64,000 bases of DNA from Thiomicrospira sp. (lineage in GTDB: Bacteria; Pseudomonadota; Gammaproteobacteria; Thiomicrospirales; Thiomicrospiraceae). Below are positions 10,193-22,015 of this stretch, one piece after another (the stretch's first letter is position 1; each line of letters opens with the position of its first letter). The DNA lies in contig NZ_JACUTY010000003.1 of the NCBI RefSeq assembly GCF_014859555.1, positions 1-64,000 on the forward strand, in the 5' to 3' direction. Made by a program: the position numbers and the translations under genes. The notes beneath the pieces are model-generated. The model made no database searches and was not told the DNA's origin. It saw nothing but the letters and a program-made list of their open reading frames with translations.

Positions 10193-13100
10193 TTAAACAT
10201 TCGTTAAGTCACCCAGTTCCTCTTCTAACTTTCGCTTATTCTCACCAGCTGGCTGACTGTATTTACCTAACCATTGGTAAACCACTGGAATAACAAATAA
10301 CGTAAATAAAGTCGCTAGAGATACGCCCCACAGCAGTACGATACCGATCACATAACGTGTTTCGGCCCCCGCGCCTGTAGAAATCACCAATGGAATCGCC
10401 CCCACCACGGTGGTTATCGCCGTCATCAAAATCGGGCGCAAACGTAAACAGGCGGCTTCGAACAGGGCGTCATAAAACGTTTGGCCTTTATCTCTTAACT
10501 GGTTTGCGAATTCAACGATCAACACCCCGTTTTTGGTTGAGAGCCCCACCAACATCACCAAGCCAATTTGCGTATAAATATTTAAGCTCAGCCCATGTAG
10601 CCATAACCCCCACAATCCGCCTGCGACAGCCAAGGGCACGGTAAACATAATAATAAAAGGACTAATGAAGCTTTCAAATTGAGCCGCCAACACTAAAAAC
10701 ACCACCACCATACCGAGCAAGAATACAAACAGTACCGCATTACCCGATGTTTGGAAGTCGCGCGACTGACCTTTATAGTCAATCATGGCATCATCCGGAA
10801 GGTGAGTTCTAGCAAGGTTTTCTAAGTGATTTAATGCTTCTCCTAAGGTATAACCATCCGCCAAATTGGCTTCAATCGTAATCGCTCGCATACGGTTATA
10901 TCGGTTTAGCGAACCTGAATCGGCAAACTCTTCAATACTGACTAAACTCGATAACGAAATCAGCTCTTGGGTTCTCTGAGAACGCACATAGATATTATCT
11001 AAACTTTTTGGCGATCGGAAATCGCTTCGCTCAGCCTCAAGAATTATGTCGTATTCTTCACCCTGTTCTACAAATGTGGTGACCTTTCGCGATCCCAGCA
11101 AGGTTTGAAGTGTCCGCCCAATATCCAGCGTGGAGACCCCTAAATCAGCCGCACGTTCATAGTCAATCTGGACACGCAACTGGGGTTTAGTTTCTTTATA
11201 ATCTGAATCGATTCCCTCTAAGCCGGGGTTATTTTCTTGTAGCTTGTCCAGCATAATATCTCGCCACTCGGCTATTTGCTCATAACTCCCACCGCCGATT
11301 ACGAACTGCACTGGTTTTTGCACACGCCCACCGATACCTTGTCGCATGACTGGATTGGCGCGTACACCAGGTAAATCAGCTAACTTTTGCCGCACATCTT
11401 GCATGATTTCAAATGCGGAACGACGCTCAGACCAATCGTTTAAAACCAAAATTGCAATACCGGTGTTAAATACCTGAGTGCTACCAAATCCACGTGGCGA
11501 GCGTACTAATAAACGATTAACTTCACCCGCCTCCACTAGTGGCATCAAGCGAGCCTCGATTTCATTAATATAGTCTTTCATGTAATCGTGGGTGGCGCCC
11601 TCAGGGCCTGAGATTATGACAAAGAACGCGCCCCGATCTTCCTGTGGGGCATATTCTTGGGGTAGGTTTTGCATTAAAAAGTACGATGCATATAATGTGG
11701 CACCAAAAATTCCGGCGATTAGCCAGGGCCAACGTAACGCGAATGTCAAAGCAGGGCGGTAAATTCGAATCCAAAAATTAGGTTTATCCGGCACATGCTC
11801 GGCATCAAAATCAATGTGCGAAGGATTTGATTTGCCTGGCTTTAAGAGTTTTGAGGCCAGCGCAGGGGATAAGGTTAAAGCCACCCAGCTCGAAAACAAC
11901 ACCGCCACCGCAAGCGTAATCGCAAACTCACTAAACAACCGCCCTAGATTGCCCTCAAGAAAACTAATCGGTACAAATACCGCCACCAATACCAAAGTGG
12001 TGGCGACCACCGCAAAACCAACCTGACGTGTGCCAACAAAGGCGGCACTCAGGGGGGAGTAGCCTTTCTCAATATGACGCTGCACGTTTTCGAGCACAAC
12101 AATCGCATCATCCACCACTAGCCCTATCGCCAACACCAACGCCAATAAAGTTAGTATATTGATTGAGAAACCCAGCATCCATAACACCCAGAAGGTCGCA
12201 ATCAGTGACACCGGAACCGTGACGAGCGGAATAATCGCGACTCGCACACTGCGTAAAAACGCAAAAATAACCAACATAACCAAACCAATCGCAATCGCCA
12301 GGGTTTTATACACTTCTGTTATGGCGCTCTTTACAAACACCGAACTGTCATAACTGGGTTTAATCGCCATGCCATCGGGCAAAATTTTATTTAGTCGTTC
12401 CACCTCTGATTTAACCACATCCGCCACACTTAAGGTATTGGCAGTTGACTGTTTAATAATCCCCAAACCCACCATGGGTAACTCGTTGCCCCGAAACAGA
12501 GTACGGTTTTCAATCGCGCCTTTTTCGATTCGTGCTATGTCACCCAGTCGAACTAGGTTCATGCCTTCGCCTTGCATCACCACCAAACGTTCAAAGTCTT
12601 CGGGGGTTAGCAGTTGACGATCCACGCGAACACTAAACGACATTTGTTGCATGGTCACCATCCCGGCAGGCAACTCCACATTCGAACGTTGCAAGGCTTG
12701 CTCCACATCGGCCACGGTAAGTCCGCGTGCCGTCATGGCATCCGAATCCAACCACAAACGCATCGCGTATTCTTGTCCACCACCAATCCGCACACGAGCC
12801 ACACCATCGAGCACCGAAAAACGATCCACTAAATAACGACTCGCATAATCGGTTAATTGCGGCACCGTCATATTATCGGCCGTTAAGTTAAACCAAATAA
12901 TGACGTCATCGTCACCATCTACTTTCTGGACTTCTGGTTGATCGGCCTCAATCGGTAAATCCCTGGCTAATCGTGAAACACGATCACGTACGTCATTAGC
13001 GGCGGCGTCGATATCTCGATTAATATCAAACTCGATCGTGATCCTTGAACGCCCATCTGTTGATCTGGATTGGACATATTGAATACCCTCAATGCCCGCA

Positions 13101-13312
13101 ATCCGGTCTTCAATAATTTTGGTAATACGCGATTCAATAACGGCCGCCGAAGCACCGGCATAAGAGGTCGTGATGGACACAACAGGCGGATCGATATTGG
13201 GATATTCTCGCAGGGCCAAACGATCAAACGCCACCAAGCCAAACGCCACTAACAACAACGACATCACCGCGGCCAGTACTGGGCGTTTTACAGCCACATC
13301 GGATAACATCAT
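10193..13312 (-). CDS. RND family efflux transporter permease subunit
   Basis: 1039 aa AcrB-like; LALVLAIGLVVDDAIVVLENVQRHIEKG. Confidence 0.96.
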   Translation of the reverse strand: MMLSDVAVKRPVLAAVMSLLLVAFGLVAFDRLALREYPNIDPPVVSITTSYAGASAAVIESRITKIIEDRIAGIEGIQYVQSRSTDGRSRITIEFDINRDIDAAANDVRDRVSRLARDLPIEADQPEVQKVDGDDDVIIWFNLTADNMTVPQLTDYASRYLVDRFSVLDGVARVRIGGGQEYAMRLWLDSDAMTARGLTVADVEQALQRSNVELPAGMVTMQQMSFSVRVDRQLLTPEDFERLVVMQGEGMNLVRLGDIARIEKGAIENRTLFRGNELPMVGLGIIKQSTANTLSVADVVKSEVERLNKILPDGMAIKPSYDSSVFVKSAITEVYKTLAIAIGLVMLVIFAFLRSVRVAIIPLVTVPVSLIATFWVLWMLGFSINILTLLALVLAIGLVVDDAIVVLENVQRHIEKGYSPLSAAFVGTRQVGFAVVATTLVLVAVFVPISFLEGNLGRLFSEFAITLAVAVLFSSWVALTLSPALASKLLKPGKSNPSHIDFDAEHVPDKPNFWIRIYRPALTFALRWPWLIAGIFGATLYASYFLMQNLPQEYAPQEDRGAFFVIISGPEGATHDYMKDYINEIEARLMPLVEAGEVNRLLVRSPRGFGSTQVFNTGIAILVLNDWSERRSAFEIMQDVRQKLADLPGVRANPVMRQGIGGRVQKPVQFVIGGGSYEQIAEWRDIMLDKLQENNPGLEGIDSDYKETKPQLRVQIDYERAADLGVSTLDIGRTLQTLLGSRKVTTFVEQGEEYDIILEAERSDFRSPKSLDNIYVRSQRTQELISLSSLVSIEEFADSGSLNRYNRMRAITIEANLADGYTLGEALNHLENLARTHLPDDAMIDYKGQSRDFQTSGNAVLFVFLLGMVVVFLVLAAQFESFISPFIIMFTVPLAVAGGLWGLWLHGLSLNIYTQIGLVMLVGLSTKNGVLIVEFANQLRDKGQTFYDALFEAACLRLRPILMTAITTVVGAIPLVISTGAGAETRYVIGIVLLWGVSLATLFTLFVIPVVYQWLGKYSQPAGENKRKLEEELGDLTNV

Positions 13313-14376
13313 AATGCCACATCCTCAAGGCCACTGCTGGACTGGACCGGGAGCTTATCCATGGCGTTGACGACCTGTCCTGGACGGACACGTAATGCCC
13401 CTTCACTGACGACTTTATCGCCTAATTCTAAGCCGGTTTTAATTTCCACCAGGCCTGGTTGTCGCATGCCTAAGGCCACCTGTTTTCGGCTGATTTTATA
13501 AAGCCCATTCGCCTCTGGCATTAATTGATAAACATAATGATGTTCAGCAATCGGAACAATCGCCGTTTCAGGGATAAACAGAACGGATCTGGGCTTTTGT
13601 TGAAGTTCAACCTTCATCAACATGCCTGGAACCAATAGTCCGTCAGGATTGGTTAACTTAGCACGCACTTGAACACTGCGGGTTTTAACATCCACCCTTG
13701 GCAAAATCGTTTCGATTTGCGCTATAAAATCTTGGCCGACATAAGCATCGGTTTTTGTCACCACCCGATCCCCAACACTTAGCTCGGTTAAAAATCGGCT
13801 CGGCACACTAAAGTCGATTTTTACTTGAGTTAAGTCCTGCAATTCGGTCACTTTTGTGCCAGGCGTTAAGAGCGCTCCTTCACTAATCTGTCGAATGCTA
13901 ACTCGTCCTGCAAACGGCGCTTTTAAGGTTAACTTTTCAAGTCGGGCTTGTAACACCGCCTCTTTCGCCCGCGCTAAGTCCCACTCACGTTTGTACTCAT
14001 CTAAAGTTGACTGGGCAATGTCGCCACGTGTATACAAGGGTAAATAACGATCATAAAGCTGCTTGGCATTGTTAGTCGCAATTTTGAGCTCCGCCAAGCT
14101 AGCGCGCTCTTCTGCACTTCTAAGCTGCACAAGTAGCTGATCTTTTTTAACATAGTCTCCATCATTAAAATGAATTGACTCGACTTGCTCAGTGACGGAG
14201 GCGCTAATATCAACGGATTCACTAGCGTTTAAATCGCCCAAAGCTTGGATCGTTTCAACAATCTGCTTTTCAAACACCTTGGCCGAGACAACCGACTGTG
14301 TCTGGCTGGCTTGAGATGTTAAGCCGAAAGAGCCCAGTAAAAGCCCGAGCATTAAACCTGTTAAACTTAAACGCAT
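13309..14376 (-). CDS. RND efflux periplasmic adaptor subunit (membrane fusion protein)
   Basis: 355 aa; signal peptide, lipoyl/hairpin and LKAPFAGRVS motif; overlaps the permease start by 4 bp. Confidence 0.94.
   Translation of the reverse strand: MRLSLTGLMLGLLLGSFGLTSQASQTQSVVSAKVFEKQIVETIQALGDLNASESVDISASVTEQVESIHFNDGDYVKKDQLLVQLRSAEERASLAELKIATNNAKQLYDRYLPLYTRGDIAQSTLDEYKREWDLARAKEAVLQARLEKLTLKAPFAGRVSIRQISEGALLTPGTKVTELQDLTQVKIDFSVPSRFLTELSVGDRVVTKTDAYVGQDFIAQIETILPRVDVKTRSVQVRAKLTNPDGLLVPGMLMKVELQQKPRSVLFIPETAIVPIAEHHYVYQLMPEANGLYKISRKQVALGMRQPGLVEIKTGLELGDKVVSEGALRVRPGQVVNAMDKLPVQSSSGLEDVAL
13446..13461. repeat. iterated palindrome CCACCAGGCCTGGTTG in RND adaptor
   Basis: 15/16 match; encodes QPGLVE. 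Confidence 0.95.
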
Positions 14377-14590
14377 ACTTATTAAATCTCATATTGTTAT
14401 TACGTTGTACGAATCGTATTTGAGTTCATCATAATAGTCGAAGTTTACCGACACTGAGAATTAAATGTGAATCCCGACATTACCTGATTAAACTGCGCCT
14501 GCAAGCAAAGACTAAGACTATTTTTTAGTCTTGTCATTTTATACACACCCTATACAATATAGTAACTTTTTACCAAAACAAGAGACCGCT

Positions 14591-15709
14591 ATGTTTTATC
14601 ACAACAACACGCATTACCAGCACGGTGACGAAGCTGCAACCGGCATCTTAATTACCAACTTAGGTACCCCAGATGCACCAACTAAACAAGCACTAAAACC
14701 TTATTTAAAAGAGTTTTTATGGGATCCACGTGTGGTTGAGCCGCCGCCCGCCCGCTGGTTATGGTGGTTAATTTTAAATGGTATTATCTTAAATACCCGC
14801 CCAGCCAAATCTGCCGAAGCTTACAAAGAAGTTTGGGGCTCAGAAGGGCCGGGGTCACCACTGCTTGATATTACTCAGCGCCAATTGGATGGTATCAGCG
14901 AGCAACTACGCCCACAATTTAAAGGTAAAGTCGTGTTCGAATTGGCGATGCGTTATGGCAACCCTTCGATTGAGTCGGCTTTGAAAAAACTGGAAGCACA
15001 AGGGGTTCAACGCCTGATTGTGCTGCCGCTTTACCCACAATACGCAGGGGCCACCACTGCATCAACTTTTGATAAAGTTACCCAAGTATTGCGGGGTTGG
15101 CGTTGGTTACCCGAAATTCGTTTTGTAAACCACTATCATCGCCACCCTGGATACATAAAGGCGTTGGCCAACTCGATTCGTGAACACCAAGCCGAACACG
15201 GCAAACCTGATTTGTTAGTTATGTCTTATCACGGTGTTCCGAAACGCTATTTAGACAATGGCGACCCTTATCATTGCGAATGTCACGTTACCTCGCGCTT
15301 GGTGGCGGAAGAGTTAGGCTTAGAAAAACCCGAATATCGCGTCACCTTCCAGTCTTTATTTGGTAAAGAAGAATGGATTAAACCCTATACCGACGCCACC
15401 ATGAAAGCCTTACCAGCCGAAGGCGTAAAACATGTGCAGGTTATCTGCCCCGGTTTTTCAGCGGATTGTTTAGAAACCATTGAAGAAATTGACGGTGAAA
15501 ACCGTGAATATTTTGAAGAGGCTGGCGGTGAAAAGTTCAGTTACATCAAGGCGCTGAATAGTCGCCATGATCACACCGAAGCCTTATCCGACGTTATTTT
15601 GCAACACACTCAGGGCTGGTATGAGCGTGACGGTTTCGACGCTGATGCGGATGCCGCTGAACGCGAAAAAGTTAAAGCTAATGCTCGCGCGATGGGTTGC
15701 CCTTTCTAA
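14591..15709 (+). CDS. hemH: ferrochelatase
   Basis: GILITNLGTPDAP, MSYHGVPKRY, YRVTFQSLFGKEEWIKPYT, CPGFSADCLETIEEI. Confidence 0.97.
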   Translation: MFYHNNTHYQHGDEAATGILITNLGTPDAPTKQALKPYLKEFLWDPRVVEPPPARWLWWLILNGIILNTRPAKSAEAYKEVWGSEGPGSPLLDITQRQLDGISEQLRPQFKGKVVFELAMRYGNPSIESALKKLEAQGVQRLIVLPLYPQYAGATTASTFDKVTQVLRGWRWLPEIRFVNHYHRHPGYIKALANSIREHQAEHGKPDLLVMSYHGVPKRYLDNGDPYHCECHVTSRLVAEELGLEKPEYRVTFQSLFGKEEWIKPYTDATMKALPAEGVKHVQVICPGFSADCLETIEEIDGENREYFEEAGGEKFSYIKALNSRHDHTEALSDVILQHTQGWYERDGFDADADAAEREKVKANARAMGCPF

Positions 15710-15759
15710 ACATGGCACCACTTGGCCTTTAGTTTCATATCGAATACTAAAGGCTTAAC

Positions 15760-16197
15760 TTAACCCCAGCCTTGTACCGACAAAATTAAAATCAAATAAC
15801 GCCCACCTTTTGCTAAGGTTACCAGGGCTAAAAACACCCAAAATGATTCTCGCATAACCCCTGCCACCAACGTCAGCGGATCCCCTACTACGGGCATCCA
15901 GCTTAATAATAAAGACCAGCGACCATAGCGATGATAAAAATTCTGCGCTTTCTGTAAACGTGGTTCGCTCACCGGAAACCAAGATTTATTGCGAAAATGC
16001 ACTAAATACACACCCAACCACCAATTAATAATTGAGCCCAATACATTACCGACGGTCGCTACCAGCCATAACATAATCCAATCGTATCGTTCGGTCATGA
16101 TTAAACTCACCAACACGGCTTCCGACTGCAACGGCAACAAACTCGCCGCTATCAATGCACTTAAAAACAGACCTGAGTAGCCGGCCACCTCAATCAT
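15760..16197 (-). CDS. YqaA/DedA-type small membrane protein
   Basis: 145 aa; SALIAASLLPLQSEAVL and GNVLGSIINWWLG resemble the YqaA family. Confidence 0.8.
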   Translation of the reverse strand: MIEVAGYSGLFLSALIAASLLPLQSEAVLVSLIMTERYDWIMLWLVATVGNVLGSIINWWLGVYLVHFRNKSWFPVSEPRLQKAQNFYHRYGRWSLLLSWMPVVGDPLTLVAGVMRESFWVFLALVTLAKGGRYLILILSVQGWG

Positions 16198-16219
16198 TTT
16201 GGTATAACTTCACGTTAAT

Positions 16220-16486
16220 TTAGTCCAATTTACGCTGGGCATTAAAATGATCCAACAGGTGTTTTATCTGCAATTTACAACAGCCATTCCCATCCGATGC
16301 ATAGGTTTGTGCGCAGACTTTTTCGCGAGTATCGGCGCCTAATACAATCGCTTCGATCACTTTTATTTTTGGCACTTGATTACACACACAAAGATTGTCT
16401 TCCAGGTCGCGTTTCAGAATTTCTGGCAAACTCTCAATCGCCTCATCTAACATGCTTGTTTTCCTATAAATTAGGGCTTCACCCAT
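16220..16486 (-). CDS. BFD-like [2Fe-2S]-binding domain protein
   Basis: 88 aa; CVCNQV...GCCKLQI cysteine pattern; likely start at the internal MLDEAIE. Confidence 0.7.
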   Translation of the reverse strand: MGEALIYRKTSMLDEAIESLPEILKRDLEDNLCVCNQVPKIKVIEAIVLGADTREKVCAQTYASDGNGCCKLQIKHLLDHFNAQRKLD

Positions 16487-16511
16487 AAAAAAACCTGCAC
16501 AAGGCAGGTTC
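16486..16511 (-). terminator. rho-independent terminator downstream of ilvC
   Basis: Minus strand AACCTGCCTTGTGCAGGTTTTTTTAT. Confidence 0.75.
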
Positions 16512-16627
16512 TTAAACAGAGTTTAGGTGGCGTTTTTTCTGAGTTCGCGGCGGAAGTTGGCGAAATTTACAACTAGTAAACGAGTCAACTTCCAACAAAG
16601 AAATCAGGAAAACAAGCCCCTAAAAAA

Positions 16628-17701
<1,074 letters not shown>

Positions 17702-17731
17702 TTATAACCCAGACCTGATTTTTTTGCTAAA

Positions 17732-17743
17732 ACCAGGCCTGGT
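17732..17743. repeat. iterated palindrome ACCAGGCCTGGT in ilvN-ilvC spacer
   Basis: aaaccaggcctggtggttt. Confidence 0.95.
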
Positions 17744-17761
17744 GGTTTATCCGCTTAGGCG

Positions 17762-18253
17762 TTAAATCTGTAAACACTTCTCGCCACGCATGATTCCCAT
17801 TGCGCCAGAACGCACGGTTTCCAGAATCAAGGCTGGATCAATCGCGGCAATATAAGCGTCCAACTTCTGTGTTTCGCCGATCATTTGAACGGTGTAGGTG
17901 GTGGCGGTTACATCCACAATTGTGCCGCGGAAAATATCCGTTAAACGCACAAATTCCTCACGGAATTCGCCGGTCGCCGACAGCTTAACCAGCATCAACT
18001 CACGCTCAATATGTGGACCTTCGGTTAAGTCGATCACCTTCACTACATCAATTAAGCGATTGAGGTGTTTCACAATCTGTTCAATTTGATGGGCGGTACC
18101 AATCGTCACCAGCGTTAAACGCGAAAGTGACTCATCTTCTGTCGGTGCGACGGTCAAAGCGTGAATGTTATAACCACGCGCGGAGAATAAACCGGATACA
18201 CGTGATAACGCCCCCGATTCATTTTCTATTAACATTGAAATAATATGCTTCAT
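17762..18253 (-). CDS. ilvN: acetolactate synthase small subunit
   Basis: 163 aa ACT domain: SMLIENESGALSRVSGLFSARGYNIHALTVAPTED. Confidence 0.97.
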   Translation of the reverse strand: MKHIISMLIENESGALSRVSGLFSARGYNIHALTVAPTEDESLSRLTLVTIGTAHQIEQIVKHLNRLIDVVKVIDLTEGPHIERELMLVKLSATGEFREEFVRLTDIFRGTIVDVTATTYTVQMIGETQKLDAYIAAIDPALILETVRSGAMGIMRGEKCLQI

Positions 18254-18255
18254 CG

Positions 18256-19953
18256 TTACACCAAAATCATTTCGTTTTGTCCCGCACCGGCCGGGATCAT
18301 GGGATATACGTTTTCTTGCTGATCGGTAATAATGTCGATAAACACAAAACGATCTTTTAAAGCAAACGCTTCTTCTAACTGCTTTTTCATGGTCTTAGGA
18401 TCGTCAATACGCACGCCAACGTGGCCATAAGCTTCAGCCAATTTGACGAAATTTGGCAAGGAATCCATATAAGACATCGAATAACGACGGTCGTAGAAAA
18501 ACTCTTGCCATTGGCGAACCATACCTAAGAAACCATTGTTTAAGCACACCACTTTGATCGGTAAACCGTATTGCATGCAGGTCGAAAGTTCTTGGATGTT
18601 CATTTGAATTGAACCTTCACCCGTAATACAAAGTACGGTCGCATCCGGATAAGCCATCTGCACACCCATCGCTGCAGGCAAACCAAAGCCCATGGTGCCG
18701 AGTCCGCCGGAGTTAATCCAACGACGTGGTTTGTTAAACGTATAATATTGCGCCGCAAACATTTGGTGTTGCCCCACATCCGCGGTGACATAAGCATCGC
18801 CTTTGGTGACTTCCCAAACCGCTTGAACCGCCGCCTGAGGCTTAATTTTACTGCCTGTGGTGTCGTATTTAAGACAATCCACATTCCGCCATTCATCTAT
18901 TTGCGACCACCAGGCCTGCAAGGCCACAGCGTCTGGCTTTTTGTTTAGCTTCGCCAGTTGCGTATTCATTTCTTGCACGACCTGTTGAACCGGTCCCACA
19001 ATCGGAATGTCCACCACCACGTTTTTTGAGATAGATGCCGGATCAATATCCACATGGATAATTTTGGCGGTCGGGCAGAACTTGGCGATATTGCCAGTTA
19101 CACGGTCATCAAAACGTGAACCAATCGCAATCAATACATCACAATGATGCATCGCTAAGTTGGCCTCGTAAGTACCGTGCATCCCAAGCATGCCAATGTT
19201 TTGTTTGTCATCCGCCGGAAAGGCACCTAAACCCATCAAAGTTTGTGTGATTGGATAACCCAACGACTTCACAAGTTTCACCAGCTCTTCTGAGCCTTCA
19301 CCCATGATCACGCCACCACCGGTATAAAAAATGGGCCGCTCAGCGCTGAGCATCATTTCCACGGCTTTTTTAATTTGTCCAGTATGCCCTTTTACAACAG
19401 GTAAGTAGGAGCGTAACTCAACTTCTTGTGGATATTCATAGGTGCTTGTGGCGTTTTGGACATCTTTAGGTATGTCAATAACAACTGGGCCAGGTCGGCC
19501 CGTTGTTGCGATATAAAACGCTTTTTTGAGCGTCATCGCAAGATCATTCACATCCTTGACCAAGAAATTGTGTTTCACAATGGGGCGCGTAATCCCAACC
19601 GTATCGACTTCTTGAAAGGCGTCCAAACCGATCATATCGGTGGCTACCTGTCCAGTAATAACGATGAGGGGGGTCGAATCCATGTGTGCCGTTGCAATAC
19701 CAGTAACAGTATTGGTGGCTCCAGGTCCCGACGTTACGAGCACCACACCTGGCTTACCTGTAGAGCGTGCATAACCATCCGCTGCGTGTACCGCGGCTTG
19801 TTCGTGACGCACAAGAATATGCTTCAATTCTTTAGCGTCCGTGTCCAAGGCATCATAGATAGGCAAAGCTGCGCCACCCGGATAACCCCAAATATGCTCT
19901 ACCCCCTCATCCTCCAAAAAATGGATTAGGATTTGGGCACCAGTTAGTTCCAC
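18256..19953 (-). CDS. ilvB: acetolactate synthase large subunit
   Basis: ThDP enzyme; start placed at GTG 19951-19953 (VELTGAQILIHFLEDEGVEHIWGYPGG) with upstream GGAGGG; the track ORF runs to 20109. Confidence 0.95.
   Translation of the reverse strand: MELTGAQILIHFLEDEGVEHIWGYPGGAALPIYDALDTDAKELKHILVRHEQAAVHAADGYARSTGKPGVVLVTSGPGATNTVTGIATAHMDSTPLIVITGQVATDMIGLDAFQEVDTVGITRPIVKHNFLVKDVNDLAMTLKKAFYIATTGRPGPVVIDIPKDVQNATSTYEYPQEVELRSYLPVVKGHTGQIKKAVEMMLSAERPIFYTGGGVIMGEGSEELVKLVKSLGYPITQTLMGLGAFPADDKQNIGMLGMHGTYEANLAMHHCDVLIAIGSRFDDRVTGNIAKFCPTAKIIHVDIDPASISKNVVVDIPIVGPVQQVVQEMNTQLAKLNKKPDAVALQAWWSQIDEWRNVDCLKYDTTGSKIKPQAAVQAVWEVTKGDAYVTADVGQHQMFAAQYYTFNKPRRWINSGGLGTMGFGLPAAMGVQMAYPDATVLCITGEGSIQMNIQELSTCMQYGLPIKVVCLNNGFLGMVRQWQEFFYDRRYSMSYMDSLPNFVKLAEAYGHVGVRIDDPKTMKKQLEEAFALKDRFVFIDIITDQQENVYPMIPAGAGQNEMILV
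18906..18918. repeat. iterated palindrome, one-sided variant (accaccaggcctg) in ilvB
   Basis: gaccaccaggcctgcaagg; encodes LQAWWSQ. Confidence 0.8.
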
Positions 19954-20135
19954 AATAATGGCCCTCCAATTGTTAAACAGACCAAAATGGTTACAAAGTA
20001 ACCGTCTGCTTAGTTCATAAAATCGAAAAAAGATTCTAATTATATAGAAAACCAAGCGCCTTGAGAACTCAAAATGCTTGATTTTATTTTGAATAATGAG
20101 CAAGGGCACTCATTTCTGACTAGTTTACTAGGTTA

Positions 20136-20678
20136 TTATTTTTTAAACAAATATTCGCGATAATGTTTTAACTCATCAATTGACTCAAGGATATCGGCCA
20201 TCGCCAAATGTGCGCCTTGTTTTTTATGTGAAGCATACACATCTGGCGCCCAGCGCTTCGACAGCTCTTTTAATGTACTCACATCTAGGTTCCGATAATG
20301 AAAATAGGCTTCTAATTCGGGCATTTCTTCGACTAAAAAACGTCGATCCTGACAAATGCTGTTGCCACACATAGGCGACACACCTTTTGATACAAACTGG
20401 GCTAAAAACTCAATGGTTTTTAGTTCGGCATCACGCGCTGAAACATTGGAATCTTTTACCCGTTGGGTTAAACCCGAACGACCGTGATGATCAACACACC
20501 AACTATCCATCTTCGCTAGCTCGGTATCGCCCACGTTAATCGCCATAACCGGGCCTTCAGCCAGCACATTTAAATCCGAGTCGGTGACCAGGGTCGCGAT
20601 CTCGATAATTTTGTGCTCACGTGGCTCTAATCCAGTCATCTCAAGATCAATCCAAATCAAATTGTTATCCGATTTCAT
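20136..20678 (-). CDS. orn: oligoribonuclease
   Basis: [27 protein letters not shown] DEDDh exonuclease. Confidence 0.98.
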   Translation of the reverse strand: MKSDNNLIWIDLEMTGLEPREHKIIEIATLVTDSDLNVLAEGPVMAINVGDTELAKMDSWCVDHHGRSGLTQRVKDSNVSARDAELKTIEFLAQFVSKGVSPMCGNSICQDRRFLVEEMPELEAYFHYRNLDVSTLKELSKRWAPDVYASHKKQGAHLAMADILESIDELKHYREYLFKK

Positions 20679-20758
20679 AAACTCTGCCTTTTAACTTACA
20701 ATAGCCCACTATATTAACCCGCCAACCCCATAATGAAAACGAGTTTAAAGGTGTTTGT

Positions 20759-22015
20759 ATGAATTTCATCAGTGTCTTGTTTATTCTTAGTCTGGCCAGC
20801 AACTTGTTGATCGAACTTTGGTTAAACGTTAAAAACCAGTTCCACATTCTTCGTCATCGCGAGCAAGTACCTCAAGAGTTTAGCGAAGTGGTCAACTTAG
20901 AGGCGCATCAAAAAGCCGCCGATTATTCACGGGCTAAACTTCAATTAAGCCGTCTTGTTTTGTTCTTTGATGCGGCCGTAATTTTAATCATGACCCTCGG
21001 CGGCGGGTTTCAAGACATTTATCGCATTTGGCAAAACTTAGAGCTTGTACCTATATGGCAAGATGTTGGTTTTCTACTCTCGACCTTTTGGTTTTTAGCC
21101 CTACTTCACCTGCCTTTTGCTATTATCAGCACTTTTAAAATTGAAGCCCAGTTTGGCTTTAACAAAACCACACCGGCTAAATTTATCAGCGACCTCCTGA
21201 AACAGTGGGGGCTGATGTTTATTTTAGGCCTGCCTTTGCTTTGGGCAATTGTCAGTATTATGAACAGCTATATCGACCAGGCCTGGTGGTTATATACCTG
21301 GCTAATTTGGATGGGGTTTAATTTAACTTTATTGTGGGCTTATCCTAAATGGATTGCGCCGTTGTTTAATAAGTTCACCCCGCTTGAAGAGGGTGAAATG
21401 AAACAACGCATTGAAGCCTTATTGGAACGCACCGGATTTGAATCGAATGGTATTTTTGTGATGGATGGCTCATCACGTTCCGGCCATGGCAATGCTTATT
21501 TTACGGGCATGGGCAAAAACAAACGCATCGTGTTTTTTGACACCCTACTGGAAAAACTCACGGTCGATGAAGTCGAAGCTGTACTGGCACATGAACTCGG
21601 CCACTTTAAGCACGGCCACATTACTAAACGTTTAATTGAAGGCGCGGCAATCAGCTTAATCGGTTTAGCTTTATTGGGCTGGCTGGTTCAGTTGCCGGCT
21701 TTCTATAGCGGGCTCGGGATTGAAAGCGCATCACCGGCAGCGGCCTTGTTATTATTCGTTACCGCCGTACCCGTCATGTTCTTTTTGTTAGGGCCAATTA
21801 TGGCGTTTAAAAGCCGCAAACATGAATTTGAAGCCGATGCGTTTGCCGCTCAGCATGTTGGCGCGCAACATTTAATCAGTGCACTATTAAAGCTTTACCG
21901 TGATAATGCGAGCACTTTAACACCGGACCCAAGCTTCTCGGCTTACCACGACAGCCATCCACCCGCTAAAATTCGCATCGACCATTTAAACACCTTAAAA
22001 GGAGAAAACCAATGA
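20759..22015 (+). CDS. M48 family CAAX-protease-like (Ste24-type) metalloendopeptidase
   Basis: AVLAHELGHFKHGH zinc motif; seven-TM-like architecture. Confidence 0.93.
   Translation: MNFISVLFILSLASNLLIELWLNVKNQFHILRHREQVPQEFSEVVNLEAHQKAADYSRAKLQLSRLVLFFDAAVILIMTLGGGFQDIYRIWQNLELVPIWQDVGFLLSTFWFLALLHLPFAIISTFKIEAQFGFNKTTPAKFISDLLKQWGLMFILGLPLLWAIVSIMNSYIDQAWWLYTWLIWMGFNLTLLWAYPKWIAPLFNKFTPLEEGEMKQRIEALLERTGFESNGIFVMDGSSRSGHGNAYFTGMGKNKRIVFFDTLLEKLTVDEVEAVLAHELGHFKHGHITKRLIEGAAISLIGLALLGWLVQLPAFYSGLGIESASPAAALLLFVTAVPVMFFLLGPIMAFKSRKHEFEADAFAAQHVGAQHLISALLKLYRDNASTLTPDPSFSAYHDSHPPAKIRIDHLNTLKGENQ
21276..21287. repeat. iterated palindrome ACCAGGCCTGGT in M48 protease gene
   Basis: cgaccaggcctggtggtta; encodes DQAWWLY. 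Confidence 0.95.

Noticed and set aside
11814-13370. Multiple short ORFs antisense to the RND operon
   Set aside because: Opposite-strand shadows of strong coding sequence with no independent evidence.
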